From: DATBMY01 sp036554605
GTDB taxonomy: Bacteria; Acidobacteriota; Blastocatellia; UBA7656
Direction of reading: 5' to 3'
NCBI GenBank assembly: GCA_036554605.1
Contig: DATBMY010000227.1
Span: forward strand, 1 to 15,077
Length of the DNA: 15,077 bases
The position numbers were made by a program, and so were the translations under genes. The notes under the pieces were generated by a model, which worked only from the letters and a program-made list of their open reading frames with translations, ran no database searches and was not told the DNA's origin. This document shows, in pieces, positions 1-6,725 of this stretch; positions within the stretch are counted from its first letter, which is position 1; each line of letters starts with the position of its first letter.

Positions 1-81
1 TGAAATCTCAGATCTGATATTTCAGAATCCGAAGGCTATCTCACGGACAATCCCTGACCTCCGGCCCCCGACCCCTGATCC
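1..81 (-). repeat. Permease-linked intergenic repeat, copy A (cut by the window edge)
   Basis: This is one of three copies of an intergenic element; each copy ends exactly at the stop codon of a permease gene. On the plus strand it has an AT-rich part (1-34, with TGAAATCTCAGATCTGA) and then a C-rich arm (35-81) starting GCTATCTCACGGACAATCCC and ending at the complement of the permease 1 TAG. The first 29 bases of the arm match copy C at 26 positions. On the strand in which the permease is read, the arm is G-rich and follows the stop directly. The other arm, if present, lies left of the window. No function is known to me; a 3'-end RNA structure or a small non-autonomous mobile element are the main possibilities. 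Confidence 0.7.
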
Positions 82-2523
82 CTATTCATGCCGCAGCGCG
101 ACCATCGGATCGATTCTCGTCGCGCGGCGCGCGGGCACTAGCATCGCCGAGACCGCAACCGCTATCAGCGTGAGCGACGCGCCGGCAAATACGACCGGGT
201 CGGTCGCGCTCAGGTCGTATAAAAAGCTAGACATCACGCGCGTCAGCGCGAACGATGCCCCAAGCCCTGCTGCTATCCCTACAAAGACCGGGACGAGCCC
301 GCGCCCGACAACGTGCCTGAAAATGTCGGAGCGATCAGCCCCGAGCGCCTGGCGTACGGCGAACTCTCTTGCGCGCTGATTCACGCCGTAAGCCACAACG
401 CCATAAATGCCTGCTACGGCGAGCGCAAGCGCAAGCAATCCGAACATGCTCAGCAGCGTAGCGCCGAACCGCTCGGCCATCAGCAAGTCGCCGAGGTGAT
501 CTTCGAGCGACTTGAGATTAAATACGGGAAGGTTCGAGTCAATCGCGTGCGCCTCGCGCTCGATTGCCCCAAGCAAAGCCTCTGTATCGCCGGATGTTCT
601 GACCAGAAGGTTGAGCTGCGATAGCCCGGCCTCACGCATCATCTGCGCGACCGGAAGATAGAGATATCTTTTTGGCTCTTCGCGCAGGCTCTGGTACTTG
701 GAATCTTTCGCGACGCCTACGACGCTGCGATCCTCGTTAAAGATCTTTATCGTTTTTCCGAGGGCCGATTGGCCGGGCCAGTACCGCTTTGCCATCGCCT
801 CACTAATTACGACGACCCGCGCCGCGCCTTCCGCGTCCCCGCTTTCGAACTCTCGCCCTTCAAGTAAAGGTATCTCCATCGTGCGGAAGTAGTCGCGCCA
901 TACGAAGTTGGTTTCGACCGTGAGGCGCTCGTCCGGCTGCTTCTGATAGCCCGGAATGGCGAAGCTGTCTTGATTGGAAAACGGGCTGATGGGGACGAGC
1001 GTCGCAAGGCTGACGGATTGCACGCCCGGAGTCGAGGCCACGCGCTCGCCGAGCTGCTCATAGAAAGCGACGGCCTGCGCCTCTTTATATCCCTGGAGGC
1101 CGAGGTTCATCGCCGCCATCGCAACGTTTCGCGGATTGAATCCCGGATCAATTCGAATGGCGTTTTGAAGGCTTCGCACCAGAAGCCCCGCGCCTATGAG
1201 CAGCAGAAGGCACAGACCGATCTGCGCCGCGACGAGCGAATTGCGCAGCAGCGCCCTTCCCGAAGCCAGCCCCGGGACCTGATCTTTTAGAGCGGGCGCA
1301 AGGTCGGGCTTCGACGCCTGAAAAGCGGGAGCGAGCCCGAACAGGCCTCCCGTTATAAGCGAAAGCAAAAACGTAAAGGCGAGCACACCGCCGTTGAGGC
1401 TAAAGCCGAGTTTGCCAAGCTCGATGCCGCCGGGCATCTCGAAGACGCTCAGCAGGTCCGCGGCCCAGAAGGCCACGAGCAATCCCGCGCCGCCGCCCAG
1501 AAGCGAGAGCAGCAGGCTTTCGGTGAGCAACTGGCGGATGATCCGGCCACGACTGGCTCCCAGAGCCATTCTTATGCTCATCTCTTTGCGACGTGCGACG
1601 GCGCGGGCAAGCAATAGGTTCGCGACGTTCGCGCATGCGATCATAAGCGCGACCCCCGCGACGGCCATCAGCAACCAGACGAACAGGACCGTGTCGCCGC
1701 GGCTGCCAATACTGACGACGCCTTCGTTTATCGGGCGAAGCCTCATAGAGAAGTCTTTCGAAGTCGTCTTCGGGTGCTCCTGCTTTTGACTTTCGGCCAG
1801 CATATTGAATGCGCTCTGGGCCTGTTCCAGGCTTATGCCCGGCTTAAGGCGGCCGAGAGTCGACATCCAGCTCCAGTTGCGTGAATCTATGCTGAGTCCC
1901 GCCAGATAGCCGGTCGCAAGCCGCGGCCACATCATGATGGGCACCCACAGATCGGGCGATGAGCTTAACCGCGTACCTCGAAACCCGGGAGGCGCGACGC
2001 CTATGACGGTGAAGCTCTGATTGTTAAGCGTGAAGCTTTTCCCCATGACATCGAGTTCGCCACCGAAGCGTCGCTGCCACAGCCCGTGGCTGATCACCGC
2101 GACGGCGTTCGCGCCCGGCGTCTGGTCTTCTTCGGGGAGGAACGTGCGCCCCAGAGCGGCCCTGACTCCCAGCACGTCAAAGTAATTGCCCGTGACGACG
2201 CCCGCTGAGACGACCTCCGGCTGGTTACCTTTGACGAAGCCGAGCTGACGCTCGGTAAAACTGGCCAGCCCCGAGAGCACTTCATTTTGATCGCGCAGGT
2301 CTTTATAGACCGGGTAAGAGATAGAATCGTTCATGAAAGCGACCAGCCGTTCGGGCTCTTCTACGGGAAGCGGCCTGAGCAGTATGGAATCGAGAAGGCT
2401 GTATATCGTAGTGTTCGCGCCGATGCCTAACGAGAGAGAGAGAATGGCCATCGCGGTGAATAGAGGTTTATTGGCCAGCATACGCAGCGCGTAGCGAACG
2501 TCTTGTATAAAAGCCGTGATCAT
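82..2523 (-). CDS. ADOP-family ABC transporter permease 1 (MacB/FtsX type)
   Basis: An 813-residue inner-membrane protein. It opens with the family signature QDVRYALRMLANKP, then a first membrane segment (about 20-42), a MacB-type periplasmic domain (about 45-260), a first FtsX domain with three membrane segments (about 278-402, including ANVANLLLARA and SIRMALGAS), a fifth segment near 428-448, a second periplasmic domain, and a second FtsX domain (about 685-800) ending RRATRIDPMVALRHE. The doubled layout and length are typical of acidobacterial duplicated orphan permeases. No ABC ATPase gene is nearby, so the partner and substrate are unknown. The ATG is well supported: AAAGGAG lies at 2533-2539, in the 17-base gap after the amidohydrolase stop, so the two genes are probably read together. 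The second-domain motif is VRQALGAD rather than the IRMALGAT of the other two permeases, making this the most diverged of the three. Confidence 0.93.
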   Translation of the reverse strand: MITAFIQDVRYALRMLANKPLFTAMAILSLSLGIGANTTIYSLLDSILLRPLPVEEPERLVAFMNDSISYPVYKDLRDQNEVLSGLASFTERQLGFVKGNQPEVVSAGVVTGNYFDVLGVRAALGRTFLPEEDQTPGANAVAVISHGLWQRRFGGELDVMGKSFTLNNQSFTVIGVAPPGFRGTRLSSSPDLWVPIMMWPRLATGYLAGLSIDSRNWSWMSTLGRLKPGISLEQAQSAFNMLAESQKQEHPKTTSKDFSMRLRPINEGVVSIGSRGDTVLFVWLLMAVAGVALMIACANVANLLLARAVARRKEMSIRMALGASRGRIIRQLLTESLLLSLLGGGAGLLVAFWAADLLSVFEMPGGIELGKLGFSLNGGVLAFTFLLSLITGGLFGLAPAFQASKPDLAPALKDQVPGLASGRALLRNSLVAAQIGLCLLLLIGAGLLVRSLQNAIRIDPGFNPRNVAMAAMNLGLQGYKEAQAVAFYEQLGERVASTPGVQSVSLATLVPISPFSNQDSFAIPGYQKQPDERLTVETNFVWRDYFRTMEIPLLEGREFESGDAEGAARVVVISEAMAKRYWPGQSALGKTIKIFNEDRSVVGVAKDSKYQSLREEPKRYLYLPVAQMMREAGLSQLNLLVRTSGDTEALLGAIEREAHAIDSNLPVFNLKSLEDHLGDLLMAERFGATLLSMFGLLALALAVAGIYGVVAYGVNQRAREFAVRQALGADRSDIFRHVVGRGLVPVFVGIAAGLGASFALTRVMSSFLYDLSATDPVVFAGASLTLIAVAVSAMLVPARRATRIDPMVALRHE

Positions 2524-2532
2524 ACCGGCTGA

Positions 2533-2539
2533 CTCCTTT
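2533..2539 (-). promoter_or_regulatory. Ribosome binding site of ADOP permease 1
   Basis: AAAGGAG on the minus strand, nine bases before the ATG at 2523, squeezed between the amidohydrolase stop (TAG, 2541-2543) and the permease start. It fixes the start and suggests permease 1 is translated from the same mRNA as the amidohydrolase. Confidence 0.75.
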
Positions 2540-2540
2540 G

Positions 2541-4064
2541 CTAGAGCTCGCCTCTGGTGTAAGAGGCGAGCAGCTCTTTGAGCATCTTTTGAAGATCGTC
2601 GCTGCCAAGCCAGCGCCCGCGCGCCATCACGCCGGCAATGCGCCGCGTGCTCGCGATCTCTTCAAAGGGGTTCGACTCAAGCAACACCAGATCGGCGCGA
2701 TTGCCCGCGGCGATTCTGCCGCCGTCGGCTATGCCCAGAAACTCCGCCGCGTTCGAGGTTGCCGTCTTTAACGCTTCATAAGGTGTGAGCCCCGCCTCGA
2801 CGAGGTATTGAAGCTCGTCGTGAATAGAATAGCCGGGCACGATTGACGGTATAGGCGCGTCGGTTCCCGCAAGCAACCGCACTCCCTCATCGCGAAAACC
2901 GCGTACGAGCTTTTCGAGCAATCCATAATTCGCGCGCAGTATCCATCTGGAGCGATCATCGCTGAACCTTTTCACATACGTGTTATTTTGTGGCGTCCAG
3001 TTGGCGTATATGCGCGGCGGCACGTATTTCATCTCGGGCCTTGCGAGCACCGTCGATATGTCCGCGGCCTGTTGCCCGATGGTTTTATATGCCGAAAGAT
3101 TCGCCACTACCCAGGTCCGGGCTCCGGCCGGCGCCCCCGCGAATTAGGGGACTCGCTTCTCCTGCTCGGCGATGAAGCGCAGCCTTGTCTCTTCGTCCGC
3201 GTCGCGCACCGGCGTTTTTCTCCCGAAGTAAAAGTACGAGTAGAGGTATTCTTCGCTGTGCGCGACGGCGTCCTGGCGCTGCTCGACCATAGCCATCGCG
3301 CCGAGGTTACGCGGCGCGTGGCCTATGACTCGAATCTTCTCTTTGCGCGCGGCCTCGAAGAGCCGCCTGTAAGCCTCGGCCGAAAAATCGCCGTGAATCT
3401 TTATAATGTCGTAGCCGGCGCGCTTCTGCTCGATCACCGCTCGCTCGGCCTCCTCGGGCGTAGGCATATAGCGCGGCGCATCGGATATAAATGGGCCGCT
3501 CGTAAAGATGGTTGGCCCCAACAGTTCACCGCGCGCGACTTTATCGCGCAACTCCAGATGGCCGGGCATGCCGTAAAGGTTCAGCACCGTAGTCACGCCG
3601 GTCGCGACGAACAACTGCAACATAGCGTGATTGCTCGCGTCGTCGTACCCCTGTAGATGGATGTGCATGTCGGCGAACCCCGGCAGCAGGTATCTGCCCG
3701 CGCCGTCGACTTTGAGCGCGTCGTCCGGCGCCATGGTTCGATCCGCCGGGCCTATCTCAACTATTCGCCCGTCCCGGACGACTACTGTTTGGGCCGAAAG
3801 CACGCGCTCGCCGTCCATGGGTATGACGTTGACATTTATAAAGGCAACGAGCGGGGTCGCCTTCGCGGAAGGCGATTTGACCTGCATGGGTCCGGCATCG
3901 GCCGCGGCTCGCTCGTCTTTCGGAATAAAGAAGTAGAGAACAATGGCGGGCAGCGACCCGACGGCCATCACGGCGGCGAGCAAGATCACGGCCGTTACGG
4001 CGTTGCGCTTGACGCGCCGCCAACGTGCATTGCGAGGAATTGGCCTTGGAATATCCATATTCAT
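2541..4064 (-). pseudogene. Membrane-anchored amidohydrolase interrupted by an in-frame stop
   Basis: Two same-frame open segments, 4064-3144 (306 residues) and 3143-2541 (from 3107, 188 residues), together form one metal-dependent amidohydrolase of about 506 codons, similar to imidazolonepropionase-like hydrolases. The N-terminal part has a basic leader, a membrane segment (about 22-48), and then expected metal-site residues: HxH (H134, H136), K222 in DIIKIHG, H249 in VIGHAP and H269 in VAHSEE. The C-terminal part carries the remaining Asp in LAGTDAP and the closing ADLVLLE strand. The TAA at 3146-3144 separates that Asp from the other ligands. Reading on past it gives FAGAPAGARTWVVANLSAYK, which still looks like the family, so no frame change is needed. 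The second segment opens only with GTG (3107) and no convincing ribosome site. Cut there, neither half should be active. A recent nonsense mutation, readthrough and a sequencing error are all possible. The 4064 ATG has no clear ribosome site. Substrate unknown. Confidence 0.8.
3144..3146 (-). other. In-frame TAA splitting the amidohydrolase
   Basis: TTA on the plus strand, TAA in the gene's frame, after the codons for EQEKRVP. Both sides are in the same frame (4064 and 3107 are congruent modulo 3), and neither shifted frame gives a better family match: one hits a stop within about 17 codons and the other reads LIRGGAGRSPDLGSGE. A single base change from a Lys, Glu or Gln codon would explain it. 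Confidence 0.8.
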
Positions 4065-4065
4065 C

Positions 4066-4174
4066 AGGGGTCAGGAGCCGGGGGCAAGGGCAGCTGAGAT
4101 CTCAAATTTGAAATCTCAAATCTCAAATGCTATCTCACAGGCATCCCTGACCTCCGGCCCCCGACCTCCGACTC
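4066..4174 (-). repeat. Permease-linked intergenic repeat, copy B
   Basis: Fills nearly all the gap between permease 2 (stop 4175-4177) and the amidohydrolase start (4064). On the plus strand: a G-rich arm (4066-4094, with GGGGTCAGGAGCCGGGGG), an AT-rich centre (4096-4128) made of variations on CTCAAATTTGAAATCTC, and a C-rich arm (4129-4174) starting GCTATCTCACAGGCATCCC. The C-rich arm closely matches copies A and C. The G-rich arm is a diverged inverted counterpart, sharing GGGGTCAGG-type words and a terminal GC-TGCC/GCTA edge. Function unknown; in the permease mRNA it would sit immediately after the stop. Confidence 0.7.
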
Positions 4175-6589
4175 CTACTCATAGCGCAAAGCGACCATCG
4201 GATCGACTCGGATCGCGCGCCGCGCCGGAATGTAGCAGGCGAGCGAAGCTACGCCCACCAGCGCCGCCGCGACGACCGCGAACGTCACCGTGTCCGTTGT
4301 GCTGACTTTGAAAAGCATGCTCTCTATAAGCCTCGTTACGGCGATCGCTCCCGCAACGCCTATTGCGACTCCAATGATGGCAAGCTTCATCCCTTGCCCC
4401 ACTACCATCCTCATCACGTCGCTGGAAGTGGCTCCCAGGGCCATTCTTATGCCTATCTCGCGTGTGCGCTGCGTGACCGAATAATTCATCACGCCGTATA
4501 TTCCAATCATCGCGAGGATCAGCGACACCCCGGCGAGAACGCCCAGCAGGAGCGTATTGAAACGGCGAGGCGAGGAAGAAAGCGAGATAACTTCGGACAT
4601 CGGGCGGATGCTGTAGACGGGCTGCGCGGGGTCTACGGCCTGGACCTCGCGCCGGATTGCGGCAGTCAAGGAGCCGGCCTCCGAGCGCGAGCGGACCACA
4701 AGCGCCATGTTTCGCCCCACCGCGCGCCAATCTTTCATCGCGTACGGAATATAAACCTCGGGTCTTATCTGGGCCTCGAGGCCGGCGAATTTCACGTCGC
4801 CTACAACGCCGACGATCGGGACCGGATCATCGAATACGTGCTTGCCAATGGGCTCTTCGCCGGGCCATATCTGATCGGCCATGGTCTTATTGATTATGAC
4901 GCCGGGCGAGTTGCGACCGTCCTGTTCGGTCAAGTAGCGGCCGCGCACAAGCGGGATGCCGAGCGAGCGGAAGTAATCCGGGCTTACGACGCGGAACTCA
5001 ATGAGCGGAGCCTCTCCGGGCGGAAACGGTCCCTTGCCTTCGAGTTTTATGTTGCCGTTGAACCCCCAGGAGCTGAAGGGCAAATGTGATATGACACCTG
5101 CCGACTCGACCGAAGGGTTCGACTTCAATCGCTCAAGCAGGTGATCGTAGAAGGCGACCGTGCTTGCGTCATCGGAGTATTTTTCCGGCGGCAGGGTTAT
5201 CCTCATCGTAAGGGCGTTTTCGGGATCGAGCCCCGGGCTGACCTGCTGCATCTCGATGAAGCTACGTATGAGCAGCCCCGCGCCTATGAGCAGAATGAAG
5301 GCCATGGCGATCTCGACGACCACCAGAGCGCTTCGCAGGCTATTGGTGCGAGCGCTGCCTATGGCGCTTCGCGACTCGGACGTGAGCGCCTCCTGCACGC
5401 GCGTTCGCGCGACCTGGAATGCGGGCGCAAGCCCGAAAGCGAGCCCGGTCAATATAGAGATTATGAGCGTGAAGATCAGCACATTACCGTCAAGCCGGAC
5501 CTCGCCCGTGCGCGGCACGATTCCAGTTGCCATGGTCATCAGCAGATCAATTCCCCACCAGGCCAGAAAGAGCCCCACCACGCCGCCGAGCATAGACAAG
5601 ATGACGCCTTCGGTGAGGAATTGCCGCACGAGGCGCAGAGTGCCCGCGCCCAGCGCTATGCGGATCGCGGTCTCTTTATGACGCCCGGCGGCGCGCGCGA
5701 GAAGAAGGTTCGCCACGTTCGTGCAGGCGATCAACAGGACGAAACCGACCGCGCCCATCAATACCATCAGGGCGGGCCTTATGAAGCTGACCATCTGCTC
5801 CTGAAGCTCGACAAGCCTCACTCCGCGCGTCTTATTCTCGGCATACTGCTCGGCGAGCCCCGCGGCGATAATGTCCATATCCTGTTGCGCCTGCTTAAGC
5901 GTGATGCCCTCTTTGATCCGGCCGAGGACAAGGAAGGCGTGGCTGCCGCGGTTGGCAAGCTGCGCTTCGGTGAAGACAAGCGGCGCCCATAATCGCGCGT
6001 TGCGCGGGTAGCTCATCTCCGGCGGCATTACGCCTATAACGGTAAAGTTGCGGCCGTTGAGATTTATCTGCTGGTCGATGATGCGGGGGTCGCCGCCGAA
6101 ATTCGCCTGCCACAGCCCGTCGCTCAGGATAACCACCTGACCGTTGCCGGGCTGGTCTTCGCCGGCCGCGAACGTGCGGCCGAGCTTTGGCTTCAGACCT
6201 AAAGTATCAAAGAAGGTCGCGGTGACGTACGCGCCGGGCACCTGCTCAGGATTATCGTTCGCTTGCAGCGTAAAGCTGGCCCAGTTGAATGCGGACATGT
6301 CGTCGAGGACCGTGTTCTGATTCTTCCAGTCCATGTATATCGGGACCGAGACGCTTCCGGTTGCGACCCCCGTGCCATCCGCGCTGGCCCCGGCGATGGG
6401 GAACGTCTCCCAGATCTGCACCAGCCGCTCAGAGCGAGGATAAGGCAGGGGGCGCAACAGCACTCCATTTATCACGCTAAAGATGGCGGTGTTCGCTCCA
6501 ATGCCGAGCGCGAGCGTGATGACCGCGATAAACGTGAAGCCCGGCCTTTTAGCAAGCATTCGAATGCTGTATCGAACATCCTGTCCCAA
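4175..6589 (-). CDS. ADOP-family ABC transporter permease 2 (MacB/FtsX type)
   Basis: An 804-residue inner-membrane permease. The order is: signature GQDVRYSIRMLAKRPGFT, first membrane segment (about 18-40, LALGIGANTAIFSV), MacB-type periplasmic domain, first FtsX domain (about 275-400, with CTNVANLLLARA and AIRIALGAG), membrane segment near 424-445 (EIAMAFILLIGAGLLI), second periplasmic domain with IVGVVGDVKFAG, and second FtsX domain (about 685-800) ending DPMVALRYE. Length and duplication fit ADOP. There is no ATPase partner nearby. The start is an unusual TTG at 6589: no in-frame ATG fits, GGAGG lies six bases upstream, and the protein then begins where family members begin. Its IRMALGAT region is almost base-identical to that of permease 3 (4387-4460 versus 6938-7011). 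It is preceded by repeat copy C and followed by copy B. Confidence 0.93.
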   Translation of the reverse strand: MGQDVRYSIRMLAKRPGFTFIAVITLALGIGANTAIFSVINGVLLRPLPYPRSERLVQIWETFPIAGASADGTGVATGSVSVPIYMDWKNQNTVLDDMSAFNWASFTLQANDNPEQVPGAYVTATFFDTLGLKPKLGRTFAAGEDQPGNGQVVILSDGLWQANFGGDPRIIDQQINLNGRNFTVIGVMPPEMSYPRNARLWAPLVFTEAQLANRGSHAFLVLGRIKEGITLKQAQQDMDIIAAGLAEQYAENKTRGVRLVELQEQMVSFIRPALMVLMGAVGFVLLIACTNVANLLLARAAGRHKETAIRIALGAGTLRLVRQFLTEGVILSMLGGVVGLFLAWWGIDLLMTMATGIVPRTGEVRLDGNVLIFTLIISILTGLAFGLAPAFQVARTRVQEALTSESRSAIGSARTNSLRSALVVVEIAMAFILLIGAGLLIRSFIEMQQVSPGLDPENALTMRITLPPEKYSDDASTVAFYDHLLERLKSNPSVESAGVISHLPFSSWGFNGNIKLEGKGPFPPGEAPLIEFRVVSPDYFRSLGIPLVRGRYLTEQDGRNSPGVIINKTMADQIWPGEEPIGKHVFDDPVPIVGVVGDVKFAGLEAQIRPEVYIPYAMKDWRAVGRNMALVVRSRSEAGSLTAAIRREVQAVDPAQPVYSIRPMSEVISLSSSPRRFNTLLLGVLAGVSLILAMIGIYGVMNYSVTQRTREIGIRMALGATSSDVMRMVVGQGMKLAIIGVAIGVAGAIAVTRLIESMLFKVSTTDTVTFAVVAAALVGVASLACYIPARRAIRVDPMVALRYE

Positions 6590-6593
6590 AATG

Positions 6594-6600
6594 CACCTCC
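6594..6600 (-). promoter_or_regulatory. Ribosome binding site supporting a TTG start
   Basis: GGAGGTG on the minus strand. The GGAGG core lies six bases before the TTG at 6589. This is what makes TTG the preferred start of permease 2; no ATG in the correct frame lies close by. Confidence 0.7.
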
Positions 6601-6605
6601 AGTGA

Positions 6606-6725
6606 CAGGGGTCAGGGATTGTCTGTCGGGTAGCATCTCGAATTTGAAATAGCCTATTGGAGATTTGAAATTCCAGAAGCTATCTCACAGTCAATCCCTG
6701 ACCCCCGACCCCTGACCTCCGGCCC
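6606..6725 (-). repeat. Permease-linked intergenic repeat, copy C, with inverted arms
   Basis: Occupies most of the gap between permeases 3 and 2. The left arm (6606-6634) and right arm (6679-6707) are inverted repeats: the reverse complement of the left, GCTACCCGACAGACAATCCC and on to CCCTG, matches the right, GCTATCTCACAGTCAATCCC and on to CCCCG, at 24 of 29 positions. Between them is a 44-base AT-rich centre containing AATTTGAAAT and GATTTGAAATT. The right arm continues C-rich to 6725, against the permease 3 stop. In the transcript the arms could pair into a long hairpin. The size, inverted ends and several copies resemble a MITE- or REP-like element, but no transposase or target duplication is visible here. 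Confidence 0.75.

Noticed and set aside
3105..3107. GTG as an independent start for a separate C-terminal amidohydrolase gene
   Set aside because: There is no convincing ribosome site at the right distance, and the codons before it still read as family sequence (TWVVANL), so it is better seen as the interior of one broken gene.
2988..3656. Plus-strand open frame of 222 codons opposite the amidohydrolase
   Set aside because: The minus strand encodes conserved amidohydrolase motifs across this stretch; the plus frame is a shadow, even though the minus gene is interrupted here.
4096..4128. CRISPR-like or tandem repeat array in the AT-rich centre of copy B
   Set aside because: The units are degenerate variations on CTCAAATTTGAAATCTC with no regular spacers, and the segment is only about 33 bases long.
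5141..5992. Plus-strand open frame of 283 codons opposite permease 2
   Set aside because: Same reasoning: a shadow of the permease codons with no domain and no ribosome site of note.
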